A stretch of DNA of 64,000 nt, taken from contig NZ_CP092106.1 of NCBI RefSeq assembly GCF_029016485.1, positions 2,108,001 through 2,172,000 of the forward strand, written 5' to 3'. A program made the position numbers and the translations under genes. Of the stretch, positions 44,941 to 56,204 are shown one piece after another; position 1 is the first letter of the stretch, and each line of letters starts with the position of its first letter. The notes below the pieces were generated by a model, which worked only from the letters and a program-made list of their open reading frames with translations, was not told where the DNA came from and searched no databases. This DNA comes from Vibrio sp. JC009 (GTDB lineage: Bacteria; Pseudomonadota; Gammaproteobacteria; Enterobacterales; Vibrionaceae).

Positions 44941-46569
44941 TTACTCTGTGATGTATAGGTCTTTTGAGTAAATCTTATCTTCCGCGTTGTTCACCGGGAA
45001 ACCGCCAACACGAGGGTTAACCAGGCGAGCTTTAACGTACTGATAGATTGGAGCGATAGGCATATCTTTTGCCAGTTCCTGCTCAGCCTTCACGTATAGC
45101 TCAGAACGCTCTTTCTCACTTGTAGACTTAAGAGCTTTAGCCATCAGATCATCGTACACAGCGCTGTTGTACTTAGGATCGTTTGAGCTGTTGTTGCTCT
45201 GCATCAGTGATAGGAAAGTAGAAGCTTCGTTGTAGTCACCACACCAGCCAGCACGAGTTACGTCAAAGTTACCCTGACGACGCGTATCCAGGTATGTTTT
45301 CCACTCCTGGTTTTCAAGCTGAATGTCTACACCCAGAGTCTTCTTCCACATAGACTGGATTGCAGCTGCAATCTTCTTGTGGTTCTCAGATGTGTTGTAA
45401 AGAAGAGTAAACTTCAGAGGGTTGCTCTTATCGAAGCCCGCTTCCTCAAGAAGACGCATCGCTTCAGCGTTACGCTCTTTCTGAGACATCTTGCCGTATG
45501 CTGGCATCATTGGGTCGAAGTTAGCAATGATTTCCGGAGTCAGACCGTAAGCTGGCTTCTGGCCCTGGCCAAGAAGTGCTTTAGTGATGATGTCACGGTC
45601 GATAGCGTAAGAAAGCGCCTTACGTACGCGTACATCGTCAAATGGTGCTTTTACGTTGTTGAAACCGTAGTAGTAAGAACACAGGTTACCCTGGATAGAT
45701 ACAGACTCAGCGTGGTCTTTCTTCAGACGACGGAAATGCTCGTTTGGCAGTTCATTAGTAAAGTCGATTTCGCCAGAAAGGAAACGGTTCATTTCAGCAA
45801 CCTGATTCTCGATCGGAAGGAAGGTTACTTTAGTCAGAACAGTGTTCGCGTTGTCCCAGTAGTGCTTGTTAGGTACCATTTCGATACGCTCGTTCACTAC
45901 CCAGTTGTCCACAACAAATGCGCCGTTACCTACGAAGTTTGCAGGCTTAGTCCACTGGTCACCAAACTTCTCAACAGTCGCTTTATGTACAGGCTTCACA
46001 GTCGTGTGGCCCATCATCATTACGAAGTATGGAAGCGGAGTAGTCAGTTTGATTTCAAGAGTGTTCGCATCAAGTGCTTTAACACCCAGAGTTTCTTTGT
46101 CTGCTTTACCGGCAATGATTTCAGCGGCGTTAACCATCTGAGTCATTTCCAGATACCATGCATACGGAGAAGCCGTTGCAGGGTCTACAGCGCGCTTAAA
46201 GCTGTATACGAAATCTTCTGCTGTTACAGGATCGCCGTTAGACCACTTAGCATCTTTACGCAGGTGGAATACGAAAGTTTGGTTGTCAGCAGTATCCCAA
46301 GATTCAGCAACACCTGGGATAGTGTTACCGTCAGCATCCTGGTTTACAAGACCTTCCAGCAAATCACGAATAACGTGAGACTCTGGCACACCCTCTGTTT
46401 TGTGAGGGTCGATAGACGCTACTTCTGTACCGTTACCGCGAACCAGCTCCTGAACTTTAGCCAGTTTAGTGCCCGCAGGTACGTCTGCTGCAAGAGTAGA
46501 AAAAGAAGTAGCAGCAACTGTTAAGCTCGCGCCTAGCAGAAGGGCTTGTGTAATTTTATTTTTGTACAT
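44941..46569 (-). CDS. oppA: periplasmic oligopeptide-binding protein OppA
   Basis: 542 residues from the ATG at 46569 (TTGGAG 9 bases upstream), giving a signal peptide MYKNKITQALLLGASLTVAA cut near STLAA. SBP_bac_5 motifs: GTEVASIDPHKTEG, AESWDTADNQTFVFHLRKDA, WSNGDPVTAEDFVYSF, VRKALSYAIDRD. Delivers peptides to OppBCDF. Confidence 0.96.
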   Translation of the reverse strand: MYKNKITQALLLGASLTVAATSFSTLAADVPAGTKLAKVQELVRGNGTEVASIDPHKTEGVPESHVIRDLLEGLVNQDADGNTIPGVAESWDTADNQTFVFHLRKDAKWSNGDPVTAEDFVYSFKRAVDPATASPYAWYLEMTQMVNAAEIIAGKADKETLGVKALDANTLEIKLTTPLPYFVMMMGHTTVKPVHKATVEKFGDQWTKPANFVGNGAFVVDNWVVNERIEMVPNKHYWDNANTVLTKVTFLPIENQVAEMNRFLSGEIDFTNELPNEHFRRLKKDHAESVSIQGNLCSYYYGFNNVKAPFDDVRVRKALSYAIDRDIITKALLGQGQKPAYGLTPEIIANFDPMMPAYGKMSQKERNAEAMRLLEEAGFDKSNPLKFTLLYNTSENHKKIAAAIQSMWKKTLGVDIQLENQEWKTYLDTRRQGNFDVTRAGWCGDYNEASTFLSLMQSNNSSNDPKYNSAVYDDLMAKALKSTSEKERSELYVKAEQELAKDMPIAPIYQYVKARLVNPRVGGFPVNNAEDKIYSKDLYITE

Positions 46570-47123
46570 GCAATTAACTCCAAGTAATTGTTTTGTATGC
46601 ATCCGTGACGGCTCTGACAGGTACCCGAACGGCAGGTAAATTTTTATAAAATTTAGATAAATCACTCATCTGCCTTTTATAAACCTGTCAAAGATTGGGC
46701 GACAAATTACCAATAAAACAGTCAACTTGCCATAAACAAACATAAAAAAATGAGACATGAGACCAAGGACGAAAGACCTTTTGGTGAAAACCTATCCAAT
46801 AAGCGTATTTTCTCATCTTTGCATCGAATTAGAGACAATGATCACACTTTGTCATGACTACTAGTCATACAGGCGCTTATTTATCATTAAGTTATAAACC
46901 AGTCTTTGAATAGCAATTATTCTCAAAAGAAACCCCTTTCAAATTAGATTAATTTGCTCTGGACTCCGGGTAAAAAAAGCATGGACCTATTGCGTACACA
47001 AATATTTACACATGTTAAATTTGTGCGAAAAATCTGCGAGCCTAAACGACAAATTTGCCCCATACGATAAATGATGAACAAAGAAAAACCAGAAAGTTTC
47101 AAAATACGTTAAATTCTTAAGAT
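46570..47123. other. intergenic region upstream of oppA
   Basis: AT-rich with no supportable ORF. It must contain the oppA promoter and leader, but no element stood out clearly enough to assign. Confidence 0.4.
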
Positions 47124-47285
47124 CTCGTTCCTACGCTCCAGCGTTGGAATGCATACCTGAGGTTATGAATTGCGTAGATTGCACAGCGAAAAAGGAAAAT
47201 ATGAGATGTACAGGCTTATGAAGCTTTGACTTTAGCAGGCGCTTTAAGTCTGGTATGCATTCCCACGCGGGAGCGTGGGAACGAG
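47124..47285. repeat. palindrome-ended repeat element
   Basis: Two 34-base arms (47124-47157 and 47252-47285) are inverted copies matching at 31 of 34 positions. Each arm carries its own small hairpin (for example CCCACGC / GCGTGGG). About 94 bases lie between, without an ORF. Similar GTTCCCACGCTCC repeats are scattered in many gammaproteobacteria. It sits 24 bases from the end of moaE, between convergent-free genes. Confidence 0.7.
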
Positions 47286-47308
47286 GGAAACTCAATGAGT
47301 TACGAGGC

Positions 47309-47761
47309 TTACTTCCAGCGGTCTGCAGCCTTGTGGTCAGAATCTCTGGACTCTACCCAGCGGGTTTCCGTGGTCGTGCGCTCTTTCTTCCAGAACGGGG
47401 CCTGAGTCTTTAAATAATCCATAATGAACTCACAGGCTTCAAAAGAGGCGCCTCTGTGGGCGCTGGTCACGCCGACAAAGACAATCTGGTCACCAATATC
47501 CAGATCACCCACACGGTGGATAACACGGACTTTCAGTAGCGGCCAGCGCGCCATTGCCTTTTCACAGATTTCAGAAAGCGCCTTATCCGTCATGCCCGGG
47601 TAATGCTCCAGCCGAAGGCCGGTGACACTATCACCCAGGTTCATATCACGCACTTTTCCGGAGAACATTGCAACCGCACCGGCATCAGTACCCTGAGCAA
47701 GCAGTGCGTATTCATCACCGACGGAAAAGTCCTCTTCTATTACCGATACAGAATAGCTCAT
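47309..47761 (-). CDS. moaE: molybdopterin synthase catalytic subunit
   Basis: 150 residues. FSGKVRDMNLGDSVTGLRLEHYPGMTD, VGVTSAHRGASFEACEFIMDYLKTQAPFWKKE includes the catalytic lysines. Forms the heterotetramer with MoaD that adds sulfur to cyclic pyranopterin monophosphate. Last gene of moaABCDE. Confidence 0.95.
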   Translation of the reverse strand: MSYSVSVIEEDFSVGDEYALLAQGTDAGAVAMFSGKVRDMNLGDSVTGLRLEHYPGMTDKALSEICEKAMARWPLLKVRVIHRVGDLDIGDQIVFVGVTSAHRGASFEACEFIMDYLKTQAPFWKKERTTTETRWVESRDSDHKAADRWK

Positions 47762-47762
47762 A

Positions 47763-48008
47763 TCAGCCTCCGGTTACCGGCGGGAAGAAAGCTACTTCAT
47801 CACCATCGGAAATGGGTGACTCCAGTGGTGAGATAGTCTGGTTAATCGCAACCAACAACTTGCCCGACTCCAGGGCCAGTTGCCATTTGTCACCCTTTTC
47901 AGCCAGAGACTCTCTTAACGCTTCTGCGCTCTCGTAGACAGCTTCGACTTCAATCTCGTCCTGTCCAATCAGCTCTCTGGTCTGGGCAAAGAAAAGAACT
48001 TTAATCAT
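47763..48008 (-). CDS. moaD: molybdopterin synthase sulfur carrier
   Basis: 81 residues, ubiquitin-like, ending in the required Gly-Gly (PPVTGG) that is thiocarboxylated. Start overlaps the moaC stop (ATGA). Confidence 0.95.
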   Translation of the reverse strand: MIKVLFFAQTRELIGQDEIEVEAVYESAEALRESLAEKGDKWQLALESGKLLVAINQTISPLESPISDGDEVAFFPPVTGG

Positions 48009-48484
48009 GATTCCACCTGAAAATGTCCGGATTTACCGCCCTTCTTCTCCAGAAGACGAACGGTCTCAATTACCATGTCCTTCTGTACGGCTTTGCACAT
48101 ATCATAAATCGTCAGCGCCGCAACAGATGCCGCTGTTAGTGCTTCCATCTCAACACCGGTTTTTCCTGAAAGCTTACAAACCGACTCGATACGAACCTTG
48201 CTTTCACTTTCAATGGCTTCCAGAGTCACTTCAACCTTGGAAAGCAGCAAAGGGTGACATAGCGGAATGAGATCCCAGGTTTTCTTGGCTGCCTGAATAC
48301 CCGCAATACGGGCTGTGGCAAATACATCACCTTTGTGATGGCTGCCGGAAACAATAAGCTCCAGCGTTTCAGGGGCCATTTTCACGTAAGCTTCTGCTCT
48401 GGCTTCACGTACTGTGTCTGACTTGGCAGACACATCTACCATGTTTGCTTCGCCGGACGCGTTAATATGAGTAAACTGCTCCAT
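48005..48484 (-). CDS. moaC: cyclic pyranopterin monophosphate synthase
   Basis: 159 residues from the ATG at 48484 (AAGGGG 9 bases upstream). A GTG at 48490 would be too close to the ribosome-binding site. [29 protein letters not shown] and VEMEALTA are the conserved MoaC motifs. Acts after MoaA to build the cyclic pyranopterin. Confidence 0.95.
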   Translation of the reverse strand: MEQFTHINASGEANMVDVSAKSDTVREARAEAYVKMAPETLELIVSGSHHKGDVFATARIAGIQAAKKTWDLIPLCHPLLLSKVEVTLEAIESESKVRIESVCKLSGKTGVEMEALTAASVAALTIYDMCKAVQKDMVIETVRLLEKKGGKSGHFQVES

Positions 48485-48490
48485 GATCAC

Positions 48491-49003
48491 TTACCCCTTC
48501 AGGTGAGGCATAAAGTTGCAAGGACGGTGTGACGCATCCATCTGCTGTTTGATGATCTTAGTCCAGGCCGTTTTACAGGCGCCTGTTGAACCAGGTACTG
48601 CAAAAATAACCGTATGGTTTGCCATACCTGCAAATGCGCGGGACTGAATCGCTGATGTGCCGATCTCCTCAAAAGAAACCAGACGGAACAGCTCACCAAA
48701 GCCTTCCACTTCTTTATCAAACAGAGGCAGAATCGCTTCAGGCGTGCTGTCACGTGAAGTAAAACCTGTGCCGCCTGTGATCAAAATGGCCTGAACATTT
48801 TCGTCAGCAATCCATTGTGAAACCGCCGCGCGCAGCTGGTATACATCATCGATAACAATCTTCTTATCAGCCAGGTTGTGGCCTGCTTCTTTTAGCTGCT
48901 CAACAAAATACTGACCTGATGTGTCATTCTCTTCGGTACGAGTATCAGATACAGTCAGCACAGCGATATTCGCCGGCTCAAAATCACTTACAGCGTGTCC
49001 CAT
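48491..49003 (-). CDS. moaB: molybdenum cofactor protein MoaB
   Basis: 170 residues, MogA/MoaB fold with ITGGTGFTSRDSTPEA and VPGSTGACKTAW. In enteric bacteria its role is partly redundant with MogA (adenylylation of molybdopterin). Sits between moaA and moaC. Confidence 0.94.
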   Translation of the reverse strand: MGHAVSDFEPANIAVLTVSDTRTEENDTSGQYFVEQLKEAGHNLADKKIVIDDVYQLRAAVSQWIADENVQAILITGGTGFTSRDSTPEAILPLFDKEVEGFGELFRLVSFEEIGTSAIQSRAFAGMANHTVIFAVPGSTGACKTAWTKIIKQQMDASHRPCNFMPHLKG

Positions 49004-49033
49004 AGTTTCACCTATTTTTAAATCTTTGAGTTT

Positions 49034-50023
49034 TTATCCGCCAATGGATGCGAGATGTGGTGTCATACCCGTCTGGCCATCATGTAAGAAGTGGCCTGCG
49101 GATTTAGTTTGTAGTTCGTATTGGATGCGCTCAATAAGCTCATCATGCTGCTCATCAGCCTGGAGCAGATCACGCAGATCAACACCATGCTCACCAAACA
49201 GACATTTATGAAGCTTACCCAGCGAAGAAATTCTGAGTCGGTTGCAACTATTACAAAAACTCTTTTCATACGGCATGATAAGGCCAATTTCACCCTGATA
49301 ATCAGGATGCATAAAGACCTTAGCCGGACCATCACTGGCTTCCTTCACCTTCTGAACCCAGCCGTTAGCGATAAGCATATTCTGAATACTCACACCAGAT
49401 TTGTGGTGCTTTTCAAAAAATGTATCCATTTCGCCGGTCTGCATCAGTTCGATAAAGCGCAGCTGAATCGGTCTGTCCTTAATCCAGTTCATAAAAGCAG
49501 GCAGTTCGCCGCTGTTAAGATCTTTCATAAGCACAACATTCACCTTGATCTGCTCGTAACCAACTTCAAAGGCCTTATCTATGCCCGCCATCACCTGACC
49601 AAATTTATTCTCACCGGTGATCTGGTGGAACATGCGAGGGTCAAGGCTATCCAGGCTGACATTGATATTATTCAGGCCGGCATCGCGCCACTCCTGAACA
49701 TGTGTTGCCATACGATAACCGTTAGTGGTCATAGCAACCTTTTTAATGCCGTCGGTTGAAGCAATAGTGTGAACAATCTCGGTAAAGTCTTTGCGCAGCG
49801 TTGGCTCACCGCCGGTGATGCGGATCTTACTGGTACCGCAATCAGCAAACGCTTTTGCAATACGCGTAATCTCGGGCAGCGAGAGAAAAGATGAGTTTTT
49901 GCACCCGGATGGTTTATAGCCATCGGGTAGACAATATGTGCATTTAAAGTTACATACATCTGTAACTGAGAGGCGTAAGTAATAGAACTTACGCTGAAAA
50001 TTATCTTCGAATTGTATCGCCAC
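49034..50023 (-). CDS. moaA: GTP 3',8-cyclase MoaA (radical SAM)
   Basis: 329 residues from the GTG at 50023, which gives the standard family length; a TTG at 50038 is an alternative. N-terminal cluster [17 protein letters not shown], a C-terminal second cluster ([20 protein letters not shown]) and the C-terminal Gly-Gly. First step of Moco synthesis. The ribosome-binding site GGAAAGG is part of the upstream Moco riboswitch. Confidence 0.95.
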   Translation of the reverse strand: MAIQFEDNFQRKFYYLRLSVTDVCNFKCTYCLPDGYKPSGCKNSSFLSLPEITRIAKAFADCGTSKIRITGGEPTLRKDFTEIVHTIASTDGIKKVAMTTNGYRMATHVQEWRDAGLNNINVSLDSLDPRMFHQITGENKFGQVMAGIDKAFEVGYEQIKVNVVLMKDLNSGELPAFMNWIKDRPIQLRFIELMQTGEMDTFFEKHHKSGVSIQNMLIANGWVQKVKEASDGPAKVFMHPDYQGEIGLIMPYEKSFCNSCNRLRISSLGKLHKCLFGEHGVDLRDLLQADEQHDELIERIQYELQTKSAGHFLHDGQTGMTPHLASIGG

Positions 50024-50135
50024 GGAACACCTTTCCAAATACGGGAGGCTAATTCATTTCTAAATCAACCCTGGTGGCACTATGCCACGGCTCTCAACGC
50101 ATATTCGTAAACTTAGCAGCCAGAGCTCGGAGTTA
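50024..50135 (-). promoter_or_regulatory. molybdenum-cofactor (Moco) riboswitch
   Basis: On the minus strand the leader matches the E. coli moaA Moco RNA: GTGCCACCAGGG, a short hairpin, GCCTCCCGTATTTGGAAAGG then TGT, and a 5' half CTCCGAGCTCTGGCTGC. The last segment contains the moaA ribosome-binding site, so ligand binding would block translation. An extra ACCGTAT hairpin precedes it (near 50140-50160). The 5' boundary is approximate. Confidence 0.85.
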
Positions 50136-50306
50136 TGGCAACCGTAAATCATACGGTAGCTACAAATAAAAATAATAAATAACCCGGCAAGAATCTAGTA
50201 TTTCTTGCTAAAAACGTTGTATTTCGCACACTTCGGAGATACTTTTAACCAAGTATTAACAGAGCGTCCCTACCAGCTTAAAAGATATATCAGTATAAGA
50301 AGATAA

Positions 50307-51197
50307 ATGACAATTTATAAACAGAAAAAAGTCGTCGCCATCGGCGGCGGACATGGACTCGGCAGGGTTTTGGCTGCCCTGAAAGACTTTGGTTCCAATG
50401 CAACTGGCATTGTCACCACCACAGATAACGGCGGCTCCACAGGAAGAATTCGCGACGGTCAGGGAGGCATCGCCTGGGGTGATACCCGTAACTGCCTTAA
50501 TCAGTTAATCACACAGCCATCCGTTGGCTCAATGATGTTTGAATACCGCTTTAAAGGCAGTGGCGAACTGAAAGGACATAACCTTGGCAATCTTATGCTT
50601 ACCGCGCTGGATAACCTTTCTGTGCGCCCCATGGTTGCCATCCAGCTGATCCGCGATATGCTCAAGGTCGAGGTCAATATTGTGCCTATGTCAGAACACC
50701 CTTCAGATTTAAAGGCGCTGGACGAACACGGTAAGTGGGTTCATGGTGAAACCAGTGTGGATGAGATGGAAGAAAACCTGCAAAGACTGGATCTTGAGCC
50801 TGAAGTACCCGCGACAACAGAAGCCATCACAGCCATTCAGGAAGCTGACTGCATTGTTCTCGGCCCGGGCAGTTTTCTCACCAGCACTATGCCTCCCCTG
50901 CTATTGCCGGAAATCTGTGACGCAATCAATCAAAACCCTTCGGCTAAAGTGGTCTGTATCGAAAACCTCTCTCCGGAATATGGCCCGGCGGGACGAATGA
51001 GTTTCAGGCAAAAGCTGGAATGGGTTGAGCGTGCCTGCAGAGGGCGAAAAATTGATACGGTAATTTCAGGAATCGAACATCCTGGCATGGCTGAAGACTG
51101 GAATATTGTCGTAAGGGATCTCGCGTCGCCAAACCGGGACTGGCGACACGACAGACAGAAGTTACATGACGCGATTGTAGAACAACTGACCAACTAA
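50307..51197 (+). CDS. YvcK/YbhK family (CofD-like) protein
   Basis: 296 residues. VVAIGGGHGLGRVLAALKDF, TTDNGGSTGRIR and GDTRNCL are the nucleotide/phosphate loops of the CofD-like fold; LGPGSFLTS is conserved later. B. subtilis YvcK is needed for growth on gluconeogenic carbon and binds UDP-sugars. In E. coli the homologue ybhK also lies divergent from moaA. Confidence 0.92.
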   Translation: MTIYKQKKVVAIGGGHGLGRVLAALKDFGSNATGIVTTTDNGGSTGRIRDGQGGIAWGDTRNCLNQLITQPSVGSMMFEYRFKGSGELKGHNLGNLMLTALDNLSVRPMVAIQLIRDMLKVEVNIVPMSEHPSDLKALDEHGKWVHGETSVDEMEENLQRLDLEPEVPATTEAITAIQEADCIVLGPGSFLTSTMPPLLLPEICDAINQNPSAKVVCIENLSPEYGPAGRMSFRQKLEWVERACRGRKIDTVISGIEHPGMAEDWNIVVRDLASPNRDWRHDRQKLHDAIVEQLTN

Positions 51198-51216
51198 AAA
51201 GTAGATAGAAAATGAG

Positions 51217-51570
51217 TTAGTGAGTCAGCTGATCCTCTTTCAATACGTTATATTCGCGAATCGTTTTACGAATGCTCTCTAAAATAGATTCGCGATATTC
51301 ATCGGTATTTAGCTGCTCACCCGCTTTTGCTTTTGCATCCAGAGATTTCGCCAGCTCACAAAGATTATCCGCTCCAAAACTTGCCGCACTACTTTTTAAC
51401 GCATGACTGATTTCCCTCAGAGGATGCTGCAGCTCCTCTAAATCACCGGAAAGCACAGTATGATAACCATCGAGTTCGCTCAAAAAAATATCAAGCAACA
51501 CAGGTAAGTTATCTCTTCCGATTTCATTACACAAATCATCAATCTTGCCTAAATTCAAATAACAAGTCAC
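51217..51570 (-). CDS. luxU: phosphorelay protein LuxU
   Basis: 117 residues, a histidine phosphotransfer domain with [15 protein letters not shown] (phospho-His56). It passes phosphate from quorum-sensing hybrid kinases to LuxO. Overlaps the luxO stop by 4 bases. Confidence 0.94.
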   Translation of the reverse strand: MTCYLNLGKIDDLCNEIGRDNLPVLLDIFLSELDGYHTVLSGDLEELQHPLREISHALKSSAASFGADNLCELAKSLDAKAKAGEQLNTDEYRESILESIRKTIREYNVLKEDQLTH

Positions 51571-52982
51571 TTATCGTCCTTTTTATTCCAGCTCTGAATT
51601 TTTCTGTAAATGGTTGAAGGACTCACTTCCAGAGCATTCGCCGCTTTAGGGATATTTCCGTCAAAAGCATCGATTGCTTGTTCAATGGTTCTCTTCTCAA
51701 CCATCCAAAGCGGAAAAACTTCAGAAGAAGAAAGGCTTGTTGTTTCCTCTTCATCATTTCTTCCATCTGGAATGCTTGCAATTTTTGTGCTCAGTTGGTT
51801 AAGCGGCGGCGGAAGCATATTTAGTGTGATCTGCTTACCGTTATTTAATACAACAGCGTTGCGGATTACGTTTTGCAACTGCCTGACATTTCCCGGCCAT
51901 TCGTAGTTGACAAACTGCGCTTCAACTTCGCTGTCAAACCTTGCAAAATCTTTCCCCTCTTCCATGGACATATAACCCAGAAGAGAATAAGCAATCTCGA
52001 CCACGTCTTCGCCACGGTCTCTCAGCGGCGGCAGATGCAGAGGAATAACGTACAGGCGGTAGTACAAATCTTCACGGAAACGTCCTTCCTGAACCTCTTT
52101 CCACGGGTCTCTGTTGGTTGCACAGACAAAGCGCACATCAACGCTCTTCATCTTTGATGAACCCACCTTCTGGAAGGTGCCGGTCTGGATAAAACGCAGC
52201 AGTTTGGTCTGCAAATCCAGGTCCATTTCACACAGCTCATCAAGGAACAGCGTACCTCCGTCGGCCAGTTCTGCCGCACCCTGGCGCTCGGTAGCGGCGC
52301 CGGTGAAGGCCCCTTTCATATGACCAAACAGCTCACTTTCAATCAGGTCTTTAGGTATCGCCGCACAGTTGATTGCAATAAACGGCTTGTCCCGGCGGGT
52401 ACTGGCTGCGTGTATCGCCTCGGCACACACCTCTTTACCTGTACCACTCTCTCCGGTGATAAAGATACTGGCTTTACTGGATGCCGCGGAGTCAATGGTT
52501 TTGTATACAGACTGCATCATCTGACTACTGCCGATAAAGCCCTGATAACCTGTATTCGCCTTAGTTTTCTGGGTATCTGCGGTTTTCAGTTTTGCGGCTT
52601 TGTGAATGGCGTTGTTCACCGTAACCCTGAGACGGTCAGCCTCACACGGCTTAATCAGAAAGTCCTGCGCACCATGCCTCATGGCCTCTACCGCAGTACC
52701 GATAGAGCCGTGCGCCGTCATAAAGATAACCGGTACGTCAGCATCTAACTGCTTTACGGTATACAGCACGTCCATCCCCGTCATATCGGGAAGTCGTAAA
52801 TCGAGAAGAATCAGATCGGGAATTCTCTGCTCTACACTTTCTATCGCAGCCTTACCTGTGCCAACAATTTCTATGTCGATACCCAGAGGCATCAGAAAGG
52901 AGCGATAAAGAGCAGCAACAGAGGCGGTATCTTCCACCATCAGCAGCTTTTTTGCAGAGGGATCAGTATTGGGATTATTCAT
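51567..52982 (-). CDS. luxO: quorum-sensing response regulator LuxO
   Basis: 471 residues. Receiver domain with [12 protein letters not shown] (Asp61; this becomes Asp47 if translation starts at Met15, matching the number used for Vibrio LuxO), AAA+ domain with GESGTGKE, intact GAFTGA and [10 protein letters not shown], and a Fis helix-turn-helix ([20 protein letters not shown]). Phospho-LuxO with sigma-54 activates Qrr RNAs. Divergent from qrr1. Confidence 0.96.
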   Translation of the reverse strand: MNNPNTDPSAKKLLMVEDTASVAALYRSFLMPLGIDIEIVGTGKAAIESVEQRIPDLILLDLRLPDMTGMDVLYTVKQLDADVPVIFMTAHGSIGTAVEAMRHGAQDFLIKPCEADRLRVTVNNAIHKAAKLKTADTQKTKANTGYQGFIGSSQMMQSVYKTIDSAASSKASIFITGESGTGKEVCAEAIHAASTRRDKPFIAINCAAIPKDLIESELFGHMKGAFTGAATERQGAAELADGGTLFLDELCEMDLDLQTKLLRFIQTGTFQKVGSSKMKSVDVRFVCATNRDPWKEVQEGRFREDLYYRLYVIPLHLPPLRDRGEDVVEIAYSLLGYMSMEEGKDFARFDSEVEAQFVNYEWPGNVRQLQNVIRNAVVLNNGKQITLNMLPPPLNQLSTKIASIPDGRNDEEETTSLSSSEVFPLWMVEKRTIEQAIDAFDGNIPKAANALEVSPSTIYRKIQSWNKKDDK

Positions 52983-53020
52983 GCCTGGCCAACTATTTTA
53001 TTTTGCATTATGGGAAATGA

Positions 53021-53045
53021 TTGCACCATGCATTGCATTTTGCAA
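53021..53045. promoter_or_regulatory. two LuxO-type operator sites
   Basis: TTGCA-TTT-TGCAA (53033-53045) is a perfect match to the TTGCA-N3-TGCAA LuxO site; TTGCA-CCA-TGCAT (53021-53033) abuts it with one mismatch. They lie about 110-135 bases before the Qrr1 start and also just upstream of luxO. Confidence 0.75.
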
Positions 53046-53129
53046 CTGATATATTTTAGCGATATATAAACAAGCTCAATAAATAACCAGAAATTCAATA
53101 AAATAACTAGGGAGATCTCAAATAAAAGT

Positions 53130-53145
53130 TGGCACAGTACCTGCA
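53130..53145 (+). promoter_or_regulatory. sigma-54 promoter of qrr1
   Basis: TGGCACAGTACCTGCA, with GG and GC 12 bases apart; the predicted start falls at about 53156-53157. Confidence 0.85.
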
Positions 53146-53156
53146 TTAATTATATC

Positions 53157-53253
53157 GACCCTAACGGGTCACCTAGCCAACTGACGTTGTTAGTGAATTA
53201 CATATTCACAGAATACAGCCAATCGGACCCAACTTTCCGATTGGCTTTTTTTT
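53157..53253 (+). ncRNA. qrr1: Qrr1 quorum regulatory small RNA
   Basis: About 97 bases. A 5' hairpin (GACCC / GGGTC), the highly conserved Qrr core (CACCTAGCCAACTGACGTTG, then TTAGTGAA) that pairs with luxR/hapR-type and other targets, and a terminator stem GCCAATCGG / CCGATTGGC with a T run. Position next to luxO is typical. Hfq-dependent in known vibrios. Confidence 0.96.
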
Positions 53254-53255
53254 TG

Positions 53256-55286
<2,031 letters not shown>

Positions 55287-55647
55287 AACAGGCAGACTTT
55301 ACTTATTGGATTTTATTTAAAGCTATCTGCGCAGTTTACACTTCTACAAGCGAGTGACAAAAAATAAATAATATCAATACCAGTGTAGAAATAAGCTTCC
55401 CGCTCTGATAGAGTAACGGTCCCCCTAAGCTCCAGCCGCCAAAAAGCTTGTGATTTTCATCCACCTCTTTTCCCCAGTTTGGTGCAAAATTGCGAATAAT
55501 TTGTGACCATTTTAAGTTAATAACAATCCCTGGCATTTATTGCTCAATAAAAATAACTAAAGATTTCAAACAGATAGTACGCCATTCTTTTGAGTAAAAA
55601 CTCTACTTTGTCATACTTTATTTTTTGTTAAAGATTCATCAACAAAC

Positions 55648-55670
55648 TTATCCACAAATTTCGTGGATAA
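55648..55670. promoter_or_regulatory. pair of facing DnaA boxes
   Basis: TTATCCACA (55648-55656) and CGTGGATAA (55662-55670, TTATCCACG on the minus strand), separated by five bases. Both match the DnaA consensus TTATNCACA closely. Confidence 0.6.
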
Positions 55671-55856
55671 CTGGCACCAGCCTATTCCCTCCAAGGGCTA
55701 CAGAAAGATCAACTCTTTTTTTTCATTATTTTTTAGCTATTTGACGCTGCGAACATTGACAAATCAGGCACCGCGAGAAATGAGAAACGAAACCGCCTGT
55801 TTTAAGAAATTCGTTAGTTTTCTAGCATCAACGGCCATAAAACAGGGACAAAACAT

Positions 55857-55893
55857 GGGGCTAACAGACGTAGCCCCTTTGCTTTTTTTAACT
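55857..55893 (+). terminator. orphan terminator on the plus strand
   Basis: GGGGCTA / TAGCCCC arms with a 7-base loop, then TTTGCTTTTTTT. No plus-strand gene precedes it before qrr1, so it implies an unannotated transcript. Confidence 0.7.
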
Positions 55894-56009
55894 TTTTATC
55901 AATTCTAGTGGATTTTAAAATAAAGCAATGATAGTATCCCCGCCCGTTGAGTGATGAGCAGTTAAGTAATTAAACGATACTTAAACGGCATTTGAATCAC
56001 CCACTCTAT

Positions 56010-56085
56010 TCCCCCTTAGTTCAGTTGGTAGAACGGCGGACTGTTAATCCGTATGTCGCAGGTTCGAGTCCCGCAGGGGGAGCCA
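56010..56085 (+). tRNA. tRNA-Asn (GTT)
   Basis: 76 bases, anticodon GTT in GGACTGTTAATCC, D-arm TTCAGTTGGTAGA, T-arm GGTTCGAGTCC, and encoded CCA. Confidence 0.97.
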
Positions 56086-56095
56086 AATTCAGAAG

Positions 56096-56123
56096 AAGCC
56101 ATCTCGCAAGAGGTGGCTTTTTT
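56096..56123 (+). terminator. terminator of tRNA-Asn
   Basis: AAGCCATCTC / GAGGTGGCTT stem with a GCAA loop and a T run. Confidence 0.85.
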
Positions 56124-56204
56124 GTTGCGTCAGCAATATTCCATTTATTGACTATAGTTTTTATAGAGCATTGCCTCTAACGTCAAAAGGAATGGTGACC
56201 TGCA

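Larger units (their letters stand above)
55287..56009. other. 723-base region between uvrB and tRNA-Asn
   Basis: No convincing protein gene; a 66-codon frame (minus, 55536-55336) and an 81-codon frame (plus, 55663-55908) lack good ribosome-binding sites. It contains two facing DnaA boxes, an orphan plus-strand terminator, and a GC-rich sequence (CCCCGCCC near 55938) after a TATA-like element that is probably the tRNA promoter. Confidence 0.5.

Noticed and set aside
45379..46524. 381-codon open frame on the plus strand
   Set aside because: Antisense to oppA, whose motifs and signal peptide are unmistakable; the frame is a codon-bias shadow.
55336..55536. 66-codon minus-strand frame with a hydrophobic C-terminus
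   Set aside because: Only a weak GAG before the ATG and no recognised family; possible but not supportable.
55663..55908. 81-codon plus-strand frame
   Set aside because: It runs through the orphan terminator and has no ribosome-binding site.
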